Positions 20,001-30,865 of a stretch of DNA of 64,000 nucleotides are shown here, piece after piece. Below the pieces are notes generated by a model that saw only the letters and a list, made by a program, of their open reading frames with translations, ran no database searches and was not told the DNA's origin. The stretch comes from Oreocharis arfaki (lineage: Eukaryota > Chordata > Aves > Passeriformes > Paramythiidae), in assembly GCA_013398015.1 (NCBI GenBank), contig VZRR01007674.1, positions 46,891-110,890 on the forward strand, written 5' to 3'. A program made the position numbers and the translations under genes. Position 1 is the first letter of the stretch. Each line of letters opens with the position of its first letter.

Positions 20001-22639
20001 CATCCCCCCTTCCTGTGGGCTGCTGCTCCCGTGCTCCCCCTACTCCGCATCGTCCTCCCGCGCAGCACGGGTGTTCCCAGGCATATGCTGCTGTTAATGG
20101 GGCTTCTGTCACTTCAGCTGCTGGCAAAGATTATTTTATCTCGGGAACCCTCTCCCAGTGCCAGAGCCCAGGCTTTCAGCTCTAAATCATCCACAGGGGA
20201 ACTCACAGGTGCGGGGGAACACAAGATGGAAGCATCAACTTTGTGATTGTGCTTTGTGCCACAAAGGCTGTGGTGGCAGCAGGATGGAGCGGAGGGACCC
20301 AGCAGGACCCACCCCTGGCAGAGCCCCAGGAACGCACCCGAATCCAGCAGGCACAGAGGAGCACGGGGAGCGAGGGAGAAAGGGGGAACACAACCGCCCG
20401 GGTATGGGCAGGGAGAAAGGGATGGGCGAGCACTGGACATCCTCCACCTGCACCGTGTTCCTTCTGGCAGCCCACGCCCAGCCTCTGCTGCGGAGCCATG
20501 GGATGGAGCTGGGACTGCTCCTGCTCTGGGCACAATGGCTGCACGCCGGGCAGGCAGCACCAGCAGCTCCCATTCACACCCCAGCCCCGGCCCCGCAGCA
20601 CTGTGGGCACTGGCCTCCTGTGCCAGAGCACCACCGACCCTCCCGCTGCCCAGGCACTGCGCTCATTCCCCGAGGAGAGGGGGCACCACTCCACGGCTGG
20701 CATGGCGGGCACGAGCAGACGGAGGCTCAGCACGGCTCCTGCCAGGGAAAGCTCGTGCACTTTACCACTGCTGAGCAGCTTCTGTGTTCCTGAAATATCC
20801 TCTTCCCCTGGGCAACTTCATATGTGAGTCTTGGGACTTGTCGGAGCATTAAACTGACATCTAGGTCACGGTAAGGAATAGCTCAACGCCTCCAGGAAAA
20901 AGGGTTTTCCTTCCACATCCCAGCGCCTCCTCCACCAGCTCAGTACTCAGCCCAGGAGCGAGCACTTAACAGGGGTGACCACTTCTAGCTGAGAATGAGG
21001 GAGGCTGTGGGGGTGGAAAAGGGATTAAAACCATTTCTGAGACATGGTCTGGAGATTTGCTGCCTTTTCTGGGGTTCTCTTTGTTCTTCATGGTCCCTGG
21101 AGCAGCACCTCTGCAGGAAAAGGCACTGGCAGGATTTAAAGCCCAGGGAGCCTGGCTGGACACGGGCCAGGACCAGCAAACAGAGTCTCGCCGTGTTCAG
21201 CCCAGCAGATGCCATGCCCAAGGACCACGGGTGATCCATCCTGACCACCAACACCCATCACGGGGGCAAACAGCCCCCCGGCCTGGCTGGGCTAATCCCA
21301 ACCCTGCCTACAACTCCTGGATGCTCCATAGTAGGACATGCTCTGGCAACCCAGCACTCAGCCCCGTTTGCTCTCCACTGGTCGCCCCATCTGCCCCAGC
21401 CCCAGCTCACTCCCCCCATTGGCTCTGCCACAGGGCTGGGGGTCCCAGGGCTACTCCAGGACCTTCACATAGACCAGCATTGAGAAATGATCAAATGTGG
21501 GATGCCCAGGCCGTGGGATGGGAGAGGGAACAGACCTGAGCGGGTGCTCATCCGGGGACAGCGACCCGCGGGACAGAGGGCTGGCCCCGCCTTCCCGGGG
21601 AAAGCTCAGCCTGTCCCTGTCCCCGCTGTGTCACGATGATGGAGTGCCGGATGCAGGCACCGTAATGGTTTCATCAACTTAGCTACTTTTTATGAGAAAT
21701 TTGTTCCAATCCCTTCCCTCTCCCCGGCTGCTGTCACCTTAACAGATGTCAGACCCGAAAGAATAATAATCCTGGCAGGAACCCTTGAACCGGAGCGAGC
21801 GGCGTCCCAGGGAGGAGGCAGGAGCATGGAGAAAACTCATTTTTGCAGGAGCTCAGGACCACTTGGAGCTGCCCAGCCTGACACTGCCAGGGCTGGGAGA
21901 TTGGCTTGTGCCCTCCTGTTCCTCCCTGCGGGAAACCTGCCCTGTGCAGATGTGCTGCTGTGCTGGTGAAACAGCTCGAGAGGAGCCCCTCAGCCCCGGC
22001 CCATCCATCCAGCCCCCCAGCTAGTGAACACCTAAAACCCACCTCCTCTCCCCGACACAATTCCCACACCTATTCCTGCCCCTGACACCTCTCTAAGAAG
22101 CTTCACCAAGGGAACCAGCACGGGCAGGGGCAGTGCCAGCAGAACGGGCACACACATGGGCAGATCGCGCCGTGCCCCACACGCTGCTGCTGGATTCCCC
22201 CGGCCGCTGCCCGGCAAGGCGTGACACAGAGAGCCTGTGGGGGGATCCATCGTGCCCTCGGTCCCTGCAGCCTCCTGCTCTGGGAGCTCACCCCATCCCC
22301 AGCCTGCCACGGCCAGTGCCAGGGGACAGCACGGGCAGGAGACGGCGGCACAGCGACACCGCCACGGCACCGCCCCGGGACAGCGCGGTCCCTCCCGCCG
22401 CTCCGGGTCTGCGGGCGCCGGGGACACCCCAGAGGGCAGCGGGGATGCGGTCCCCGTGCCGAGCCCGTGGGCTCTGGCGGCAGCTGGAGCGGGCGGAGGC
22501 AGCAGGACGGGCAGCAGAGCAACCGGGGCGGCTTCCCCTGCACGCAGCAAAGCCCCGGGCACTGATCTGGGGATTCCCAAGGCTGCAAGTGCCAGACCTG
22601 CCCTCGTGCTGCCTTCTCCTGCGAGGAGCTGCTGCTCTG
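20001..22639. other. GC-rich block; small AT-rich patches; no gene seen
   Basis: Mostly GC-rich. Small AT-richer patches occur at 20090-20150 (GTTAATGGGG, AGATTATTTTATC), 20815-20875 and 21660-21780 (CTTTTTATGAG, TAACAGATGTCAG, AATAATAATCC). 22330-22560 is CpG-rich. No gene, RNA gene or transposon recognised. Confidence 0.48.
22330..22560. other. CpG-rich patch
   Basis: CpGs are frequent between 22340 and 22500, in the ACGGCGGCACAGCG and GCGGGCGCCGGGG contexts, next to the AT-rich island at 22640. A weak CpG island is possible; no first exon was identified. Confidence 0.33.
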
Positions 22640-22810
22640 CGATGAGTCATCGCTGGAAGACGAATTCTATTTAAAGGCTATGTTATTCGTAGAAATTGAG
22701 TTTTAATAACAGGGCATCAAACAAGCAGAAAATACCAAACTTCCAAGTGGAGCGAAGTTTCCGTATGTTAATTTATACAGCACAATCACCGCTTGGAGGA
22801 ATAAAAACCA
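22640..22810. promoter_or_regulatory. AT-rich island with AP-1 site
   Basis: TGAGTCA at 22643-22649 (within ATGAGTCAT) is a full AP-1 consensus. It is followed by CTATTTAAAGG, GAGTTTTAATAACAG and GTTAATTTATACAG. About 170 bp with a sharp border to the CpG-rich segment upstream. Confidence 0.4.
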
Positions 22811-22990
22811 CGCAGAGAGCTCCTCTCCCTGACACAGCAGCGGAGGGAGCCCTGTCCTGCTCCCCGGAGCATTTCCCGGCCACGGGGAGCAGGGATGGGG
22901 ACAGGCAGCCCGGGCACAGCCACTGCTGTTGGCACGGCTGTGCCACAAGCTCCGGGCTCCGGCCGCTGCCGCTGCGCTCCTGGGAGAGCT

Positions 22991-23029
22991 CCATCCCTCC
23001 ATCCCTCTATCCCTCCATCCCTCCATCCC
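22991..23029. repeat. Microsatellite (CCATCCCT)n
   Basis: Imperfect repetition of CCATCCCT and CTATCCCT over about 39 bp. Confidence 0.85.
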
Positions 23030-23084
23030 AGGAGCCTTCGGGCTCTGCTTCGCTGCCAGTGGGAGGGCGGGAGGAGACAGCGCG

Positions 23085-23270
23085 GAGCTCGCTTTAAAAA
23101 TAGATCAAACCCTCTGCTACGGAGCCATTTTATTAGAGCAGCACAAGCTGTCGGGCTGGTGACACCTCTGCGAGCACCCAGGGAAGTTTTCCCAGATGAA
23201 TTTGAAAAGGGAGGGGAAGAAACAAAGAGGAAGCAGACTTGCTTTCCAACAACAACAAAAAAAAAAGTGT
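23085..23270. promoter_or_regulatory. AT-richer island with MEF2-type site
   Basis: TTAAAAATAG at 23094-23103 matches the MEF2 consensus and is followed by CCATTTTATTAGAGC. A second AT-rich core at 23185-23270 ends in an A-run (about 23260-23269). Between them the sequence is GC-richer. Confidence 0.36.
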
Positions 23271-24870
23271 GGGGGAGTGTCTGCACTCGAGCCCCTCACC
23301 CCATCCCCAGCCCAGATCCCTGTCCCCAGCCCACATTCCCCATCTGCAGCCCACACACACCTCCCAGGCATCCCCAGGTGCCCTGGTGCCAGCACCGCAG
23401 CGAGGGCTGAACCTCTCACACAAGCTCTGCCTGAAAGCTGCTCTGCCCACTGTGGTGACTCCCGTGCCCCTCCCTGGTCATTAACAGGGACAGCATGTCC
23501 TGTAAAGGGCAGGTGGAAGTGCCTCTACTCCCAGAGCTGCAGCAGAGCCAAACTTCACCGTCCCACCAAGGCTGCCCAGGATGGGGGGCCTGGGGCTCAG
23601 CACAGGTGGGGGCTCGGCTCAAACCCAGCTCAGCCTCCCTGAGCTGGAGCTGCCAAGGACAGGATTTGTCCTCACAGGGCCCAGCAGTGCAGCAGCCAGC
23701 CCAGGCTCCCAGTATTCCCTTTGTGCATGCCACGATTGACTCATGTTTGTAAAAGGAAAATTTGGAACAGGAGAGGCAAAGAGAAAATACAGAAATGCCA
23801 CCAAACCAAACCTCAGCGAACTTGTGGGAGCTCTCCTGAGAGCGCTTTCCATCTAGTCCACCTTTTGTCATGCAATCACCACCCTTCCTGCTGCTGCAGC
23901 CGGGCGATGCCCGAGTGCTGAGAAATCCGTGGTGTAACCAGGGAACGCTGGCTCCTGCCATGAGCTGGGTCCTGTCCTGGGTGCTGAGCTGCATCGCAGA
24001 ACTCCCGCCCGCGAGGAGCTGGTTCCCTGTGCAGCAGCTCACGGAGCAGCTGGCAGAACGCCAGGGTCCTTCCCGAGCCCTGTTAGCGATGCCCAGGGAA
24101 GAGCTGATGGAGTGTCATGGAAACAGCTTCGTGCTGGCCACAGCGTGCACGGCCGGGGGACACGGTGACCACAGTGAGGGCAGGACCAGGGCTCTGCTGC
24201 TGGTGTCCAGCAACGGCCCCATGCACAGGTTTGGCATATGCAGACCCCAGGAACTGCTCCTGGTACCAGCAGCTGGTTCCTCTGGCCCCACCAAGCCCTG
24301 GTGAGAGCATCATTCACCACCGGTCGGCCTCAGCTGGGGACTTGCAGCAAGTGCCAAGGAGGAGTGGCTGGTCCCACGGCCGGCGACACCACCGAGCACT
24401 CCCAAGGCTGCTCCACAGCATGGGTAAGTGGAGATAAAACCAACCTCGGTGTTGCCTGAAAACTGATGGAGAAATTTGCTTTGGTGAGAGGGGTGAGGGC
24501 TAACTCACCGGTGTGCGGGCTGTGGGACAGAGCGGAGGAACAGGAACTGAAGCTACAGGCTCCACAGCAGCAGCAAAACTCAAAACATCCCATGAGCTCA
24601 AATCAGAGGAACAAGGAACCCTCCACCCCAGAAACCCCCCAGAACTATCCCAATACATCACATCAAGCTGTGCTGGGCCACAGCGCTGGAAGGCACAGAA
24701 TGGAGACGAGAGGAGTCAGGGCAGGGAACGATCCCCGAGCCCCCATCATGCGGAACAGGACCTCAGTGAAAACCGAGGTGGAAATGCACAACAAACAGGT
24801 AAGATCTGCCTCTATCTAATGCACAATAAGCTGGCAATGTGAGTGCCTGGGCCAGCAGCAGCAACCCAGC

Positions 24871-24910
24871 GGGATGGGGGGGCAGGAGGAGGGGGTCAGC
24901 CTGGAGGGGG
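24871..24910 (+). other. G-quadruplex-prone G-rich run
   Basis: G-tracts of 3, 7, 5 and 5 lie within 40 bp (24871-24873, 24876-24882, 24891-24895, 24906-24910) with short linkers, so an intramolecular quadruplex is plausible. No promoter was identified beside it. Confidence 0.5.
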
Positions 24911-25059
24911 CTGGCAGGCCCTGAGACTGAGCAGCACAAAGTCCAAAACACTGAACATTGGAGCATCTGCTCCAACCTGGGAACCACATGGAGACACATC
25001 TCGGCGCATTACTCAGCCACAGGCTGACTCTGAGTCACCGGCTCCAGCATCTGGGAGGA

Positions 25060-25096
25060 GAGTGAGTGTGAGCGTGTGAGTGTGAGTGTGAGTGTG
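25060..25096. repeat. Microsatellite (GAGTGT)n
   Basis: Imperfect GAGTGT repetition across about 37 bp. Confidence 0.85.
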
Positions 25097-25734
25097 CTCC
25101 TGGGCTGCCTGGCGCAGGAGGCTCTGGGGGAGGGCGGCTGTGCCAGCTTGGCTGGGGCTGGATCCATGCCACAGGATGACCCTATCTAGGAGGGTCAGGC
25201 TGGGGGAGCAGGGAGGGCTGCCAGGGGATGGAGAGCTGCTCCAGGAGCACGTGGAAGGAACAGGACAGAGGAGCTGGTCCGAGCCCAATCAAAGCTTCTC
25301 TATAAATACATAGGGAACGGGCACTGGGGGGAGCTGGTCACCCCAAAGGACAAGGCTGGCACAAGGAAAATGGGTGTAAAAGCCTGCAGATGAAGGGTGG
25401 AAGGAGGAAATGAGGAGGGACAGGCACTGGGTGAGGAAAGCGGCTGCATAATGGGACTGCCTGGACAGTGGGACTGGGCTCGAGGCCCTGGGTCTCTTCC
25501 CAAAACACACCTTTAAACACCTTTAAACACCACACAGATGTGCCACTGCTTCCATCCCAGAGCTGACAAGTGATGCCCACAGCAGAGCAGCCCTTGTACC
25601 CACAAGCAGCGACCGCCCGCCAGGGAGAGCCAGCAGAGGATGGGGGGTTTGCCCATGAACACCCACTGGCCACTCCACTAGAGCCCCTTCCCACTGCATC
25701 CCCTGGAAGCCTGCTCCCCACACTGTCCAAACTG

Positions 25735-25880
25735 TTTTGCTAACTGTGCAGCAACCCAGGCTGCCGATCAGATGGAAAGTCTCCATCCCATAATAAACAG
25801 TGTACTATTTATAAACCAGAAAACGTCTTTATTATTATTATTTTCCCCCAGAAAAAAACCCCATAATAAACCCCCCCTGC
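25735..25880. promoter_or_regulatory. AT-rich island, candidate enhancer
   Basis: About 145 bp with CATAATAAACAG, CTATTTATAAACC, CTTTATTATTATTATTTTCC and CCATAATAAACC. FOX-like ATAAAC words occur more than once. The TTA run is partly simple sequence. Confidence 0.35.
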
Positions 25881-25984
25881 ACACTGCTGTTAAACACACC
25901 CCAGCACGGCCCCGCAGGTCCGCAGCGCTGGTGCCGCTTCCCCAGGCAGTGCCCAGCAGAACAGATGGCAGTGTGGGCGTTAGG

Positions 25985-26150
25985 TACCAGCCTCCTGGCA
26001 ATCCGAACATCTGTTACCGTTAGAAAATGCTAATTGCCATCAATCAGGACAGCACCTACCCACATTTACATGCAAGCACAAAAAAATTACGTCTAAATTT
26101 CTCTGAGTACAACACTTGCTGCATGTTAAGTAACCGGAGCTGCTCAGATG
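25985..26150. promoter_or_regulatory. AT-rich island with HOX-PBX-type site
   Basis: ATCAATCA at 26039-26046 is the reverse of TGATTGAT, the HOX-PBX composite core. It follows GCTAATTGCC. AAAAAAATTACGTC and GTCTAAATTTC words follow. The island abuts the CpG-rich segment at 26151. Confidence 0.42.
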
Positions 26151-26610
26151 CTGCGCGGCAGCCCGGCACCGGCGCTGTGGGTGATGCGCCGCAGCTGAGC
26201 ACCGGCAGCGCCCGGCTGCACCCGCGGCACAAGGGGCAGAGCCCCCGGGGCTCACCCCACCCTGCCCCGTCCCACCCCGCCCCATCCCTGGTGCAGGAGC
26301 TCCCCGGCCGCAGCCGCCCCCACCTCCTGCTCGGGAGCGCTGCCACCGGCGCGGGACACCCTGGGAGGACAGTCCCCCGTCCCCCCGAGTCGCTGCAGGG
26401 CACCTGCGTCCTGCTCTTCTGCACCGCGCTCCCGCCNNNNCCCCCCGCCTCCCCCCGACACGCCAGACACAGCGGGAGCCCTTCGCCCCCAACTCACTCC
26501 CTCCAGCGACTCCGGAACAGTCTGGGGTCCTGCACCCCGACCTGCTGCGCTCAGGGGCCCACGAGATCCCCACACGCTCCGCTGCCCTCCTCGCCCTGCC
26601 CTCGTCACAC
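26151..26610. other. CpG-rich stretch with a four-base gap
   Basis: CpGs are frequent (GCGCGGCAGCCCGGCACCGGC near 26152; several between 26320 and 26400). A run of four N at 26437-26440 lies in a C-rich tract, a place where short-read assembly often fails. It could be a CpG island joined to the AT-rich element at 25985-26150. Confidence 0.4.
26437..26440. other. Assembly gap (4 N)
   Basis: Four ambiguous bases inside a C-rich run. True gap length is unknown. Confidence 0.95.
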
Positions 26611-28529
26611 GCCGGCTTAGAGAGGATCCCAGCGGGATGTGCTCCCGCGAGCCCCAGGGCAGGGGCCAGCATCCCGCCCCACAGGACACCACCACAGGCT
26701 GCCTGAAGCCGTCTGTGGGCACTGCCCGGCCCCGGCTGCTCCTCACAGTCCATGCGCCTTCTCCATCCCCAGAGAGCACAGAGCAGACGGGAACACGACC
26801 AGCTCCACTGTGGTTCATCAGACAGCGCATCACAGGGCGCCGGCCCCAAAGCGAGACGGCAATTCCCGTTTGGAAGAAGCAAAGGCACAAATCGTGGACA
26901 GAGAACTTGGACACAAAGTTCAGTCAGAGAAGAACGAAAACAAGAAACCTGGTGCACGGTGATCCCCGAGTCACAGCCCCCTCCGCAGCGGTCCCACGGG
27001 ATGCTCCGACAGCCGGAGCTGGCGAGCGGCCCCGCTCCTCACCCCGCGGCTGCCGGGCCCCCGCCTCCCTCGCAGCGGGGAGCTGCGCCGGAATGCAAAT
27101 GATGCTCTAGGCGAGTGCCAAGAGCTCCTTGTTCCTTCCCCAATTTAGGACACCTCTCGGTGCTGCAGCCCGCACGGAGTTCGTAGGAGGCTGCAAGGGT
27201 GCCAGAGGAGCTGAGCCTGCCCAGGGTGACTCTTCGACAGCAAGGCTGCGCCTTGCAGCGCAGTTTTCCCCTCCCTTGGATCTGTCCCCTCAGGACCACA
27301 GTCCCGGATCGCATCTCTGAAAGAAACTTCACACAGCAAAAGCCTTTCTACCTGCTGCCCTCCTGGGCACAACGTGGACTCCCCGGCGTGTCCTCACACA
27401 CCACGGCAGTGGCCCCACCGTGCCAGCTGCGGGCACTGCTGCCTCAGCTCCTGGAGAAAACTCAGGCCCTTCCCAAGGAAGAGCACAAGGAGCACGGAGG
27501 AGCGATCCTGCTGCCGAGGTGAAGAGCCAGGGACACGGGCTGGAGGAGCTGCTGGGAGCCTCACCGGGTGCACCACGCTCTTCCCACAGCCAAGGGAGGC
27601 AGGGATCGCAGTGCACATTGAATTTCCCTGCAGCCATCACGTTAGGCCTGCCGGGCTCTGGCTCCATCCCCTGGTTCACCCCACATCCCTCCCAGCCCTG
27701 GCTCCCTGACAGGCTCCCGCCGGCGTGAGCAGGTTGTGGCACTGCTGCCGCTTCCCACGGCTCCCACCGTTACTCAGCAGCCAAGGGAACCGCTCAGAGC
27801 TACAAGGTCACTCAAAAACACCATCTGTCCACGCACTGCTCCTCGCCCTGGGGAGAGCAGCAGAGAAATTATTCCAATGCACTGAAGGCCACTGTGCCCC
27901 TCTCTGCCGCCCTGCTGCACATCAGCATCTCACGGTGCTCAGTGAGGGGGGACCACAGCACCAGTGTCCACTGATGCCCACCACACTCTCCACACCACGA
28001 GGGCACCCAAGGGCTCCAAGAGTTGACAGGGAACCGTCCCACACTGCTCGTCACGGTGAGATGTTTGGTGCTGGGGAGAGACTGCCTTGTGCTGGCCAGA
28101 GCCACCACCGCCTCTGTGACCCCTGGCTGGTGGCGTCTCCAGCACCGTGGGGTGGGGGGCAATGGTGGGAGTGTAGCCTACCTTGCACATGGGGAACAAG
28201 TCACAGGAGCACCCCGACACCCCCAGGAACTGCAGCTCCAGGTCCCCTCCCCCTGCACCGCCCAGGGACTATTTCTGGGGAACTGAAGTCACTTGCATTT
28301 GGGCTCTGAAGTCACATTCGTCTCTGCTTGTGCTACTTCTCCCGCACCCAAAAGTGTCACAACACGGCGCTATCTCTGTCGAGGCAGTTGTCCCCCACAC
28401 GCCATGTCCCAGATGCTCCTGCGTTGCTGCTCACAGCCAGGCGCTTCCCCAGCCCCGGTTTCTCGCCAGGACAGCGCGGGGCTGCCAGCACCGCCTGGGT
28501 GCACGGAGGGACTGACTCACACCCAGCTC
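26611..28529. other. GC-rich block; no gene seen
   Basis: GC-rich DNA. 26870-26960 is A-rich (GAACGAAAACAAGAAACC). A perfect octamer ATGCAAAT lies at 27093-27100 (GGAATGCAAATGATGC), and ACAAGGTCA, an NR5A/ESRR-like half-site, at 27802-27810. No gene or transposon recognised. Confidence 0.48.
28148..28169 (+). other. G-quadruplex-prone run
   Basis: Four G-tracts of three or more occur in 22 bp with loops of 1-5 bases (GGGGTGGGGGGCAATGGTGGG). It is compact enough to satisfy the usual quadruplex pattern. Confidence 0.5.
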
Positions 28530-28575
28530 CAACAGTAAATAAATACTTGATCTGAGCTCATTTGCAAACCCAATC
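28530..28575. promoter_or_regulatory. Short AT-rich island
   Basis: CAGTAAATAAATAC and CTCATTTGCAAACC lie within 45 bp. ATTTGCA is an octamer-like core in reverse. Confidence 0.25.
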
Positions 28576-28874
28576 CCGGGGAGCACGCCCGGCTGTGCCC
28601 CTCATCCACGGGCATCCCAGCAGCCACTTTCCACATCCTCCAACCCCCGCTGTGGCTCCAGCCCACCTCTGCGTGCCCCCAGCTGCACCGCTGATAGCAG
28701 AGATGGGCACTGCCCCCAGGGCTGCCCCGCAGGGGTCCCCTGCATCCCAGAGACCCCGGGACCCTGCGCCACGCCGGCCCCATGGCCCCGCAGCGAGTCC
28801 CACTGTGCACAAGATCCCTTCCATATGGGAGCAGCCAGCGGAGCTGCCAGCTCCCGGCTCCAGCGCTTGCCGCT
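28576..28874. other. GC-rich stretch; nothing recognised
   Basis: Plain GC-rich sequence between two islands. Confidence 0.5.
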
Positions 28875-28955
28875 ACATCTGGAAACTCTTCTCACCCTTA
28901 ATTGTTTCTAATGCCTTAACACGCGGAGTGACTAATAAGACACTAATTGGGCGGC
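28875..28955. promoter_or_regulatory. AT-rich island with homeodomain words
   Basis: CTTAATTGTTTCTAATGCC, GACTAATAAG and CACTAATTGGGC lie within 80 bp, giving three ATTA-type cores. Confidence 0.36.
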
Positions 28956-29599
28956 GTTAGGAGGGAGCGGAGCAGGAGCGCTGGCAGTGCCCTCCGTGCC
29001 GAGCCGCCGGCTCCCAGCACTGCGCTGCCATTGCCGTAAATCCCTCCGGACTGCAGCGCCTTTCCCTGCTCAGCCTTTCCCGGCGTGGTGGAAAACCCGC
29101 CCCAGGAGTGGGGAGAGCCAAGAGACGCCGATTTTGTCTCTGTCTAATGGTCCCTGTGTACCGGGAGCCAGGGCAGGGAGAGCACAAGGTACCGCCCAGC
29201 AGGGACATCTCCCACACCGTGACCCCTCGAGCAGAAAGGCACCGGGTGACCTCAGTCGCTCCCCTCCGACTGCTCACCACCGCGCTGCCTCTGGGCACGT
29301 ACCAGCAGCGCTGGGATGGGCTTGTGCCTGGCATTGCCCACGATGAGCCGAGGTGAGGAGACAAGTGATGAACGGCCGCAGGAATGCACCTGCTCCGGGT
29401 GATTTATGGCTGTTGGGGAGCCAGGGCAGAGGACAGCTGCATTTGGGGCCCTCCCGTGCCCCAGAGAGCTGTGGGGTAATGGCCCCCCCCACTTTTGGGG
29501 CTGCCCTGTCTCCCTTGGGAGCTCCCCTGGGGCTGCCAGCCCTGCCTGCACAGCCGCCGGCAGCACTGCGCTCGCCAGAGCTGCTCAACAGCGGGAAAG
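28956..29599. other. GC-rich stretch; EBF-like word; no gene seen
   Basis: GC-rich. TCCCTTGGGA at 29511-29520 matches the EBF palindrome. A C8 run at about 29483 may be error-prone. No gene recognised. Confidence 0.48.
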
Positions 29600-29752
29600 A
29601 GGCACAAATCTTGTTACACACTGGCTAAGCCTCCCTGGGCATGTTTTCTATAAATCTCCTGGAATTTATTATATGATAACTAGCCTGGAAAAGCTAAATT
29701 AAATCCACAGCCAAGAAACTGACTTTCAAGTGTGACCTAATTTAGTTGCTGG
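29600..29752. promoter_or_regulatory. AT-rich island with NKX2-type site
   Basis: TCAAGTG at 29726-29732 matches the NKX2 core. It also contains GGAATTTATTATATG, GCTAAATTAAATCC and CCTAATTTAG. About 150 bp with clear GC-rich borders. Confidence 0.42.
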
Positions 29753-30719
29753 AAGGGGAGGGAGGGAGCGGGGATCCCGGTGCCAGTCGTTCCTGGGATG
29801 ACCTCCCGGTGCAGCCGCACACCCCCCATCCTCCTCTTCGCCGTGACTTTGGGGACGGAGCTGCGCAGCCTTTCATGTCTGAGAGGATCTCACACTCCCA
29901 CTCGCTGGAACAAAAGCGCCTCAAGGGCTCCCCTGTCAGATGTTTTCCATTGCTCATCTCCAAGTCTTCCTTGAAGGAGCACTCTCCTCCCGGGAGGGGC
30001 CCCGGCAGGCTTGGGGATGATGGGGAGAGTCGCCACAGGGGCTCTGCACTAGCACGTTCCTCCCTGCTCCAGGCTGCTCCCCACCAGCCCAGTGAGCCCC
30101 CAGCTCGGCACCAGCGCCCACACGCTCCACGGCCCGCAGCCCCGAGCCTCTCGCAGGGCCCAGCCAGGCTCCAGGGGAGGAGGAGGAAAGCAGTAGGGAG
30201 AAAAGCTGGGTGGGGAAGAGGCTTGGTGGCCTGAGCTCGAGTGAGTCCACTTCTGCCCTGGTGCCCAGAGCAGGTGCTGGCAGCAGTGGCCGCACCAGCC
30301 CCAAGGTGCATCCCCTGGGGCACGACGTGCATTGTGGCCGGGGTGACAAGCTCTCTGCTGTCCCCCGAGAAGCAGCACAGTCCCAGCCCCAGGAGCCAGA
30401 CATGCCCCAGCACAGCGCAAGGTCCTGGGAGAAACTCCCAGTGCTCCCACTGCGGCCAGGACGCTCACGATAGCTGGTTCCACAGTGCTGTGGGGCTGGG
30501 TAGGACCGGGCACCCCTTCACCCCAAAATTGCCCACCCGTGGGGCTGCTGGCTCTGGGCAGAGCGGGTGGCAGGGGCACGGCGCAGGCAGGGCCCATGGC
30601 GGGGGCGACGTGGGCAGAGCGGGACCACGGTGCTCCGGCAGACCCGGGGGTGGGCTCGGGGCTGGCACGCGGACGCGTGCTGTTGTTCTGGAACGGAGTG
30701 CACTGGCAGAGCGGCATGT
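29753..30719. other. GC-rich stretch; no gene seen
   Basis: High-GC sequence with long overlapping open frames on both strands (for example 29742-30413 minus, 30241-30774 plus) that cannot both be real and match nothing I recognise. Confidence 0.5.
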
Positions 30720-30865
30720 GGGAAGCTTGCATAATAGTGCCAGCCCACACTACGCCTGCTCCTTCCCAGCATGATCAGCCCCTTGCTTTCATGAGCAATA
30801 ACATCCACCCAAAGTTTTCTAAAGACAAAAAAAAAAGAGCTTCAAGGTGATGCACAGAGCTCAGC
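30720..30865. promoter_or_regulatory. AT-richer island
   Basis: GCTTGCATAATAG, CATGATCAG, AGCAATAACATCC and CCAAAGTTTTC words occur, ending with a 10-base A-run near 30830. Confidence 0.28.

Larger units (their letters stand above)
23271..25734. other. GC-rich block; small islands and microsatellite; no gene seen
   Basis: GC-rich sequence with an AT-richer patch at 23715-23800 containing TGACTCA (AP-1) at 23737-23743. A donor-like ACAG|GTAAGAT lies at 24795, with no partner acceptor or recognisable exon. A G-rich run (24871-24910), a TG-rich microsatellite and a tandem ACCTTTAAAC pair at about 25508-25530 are also present. Confidence 0.48.
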
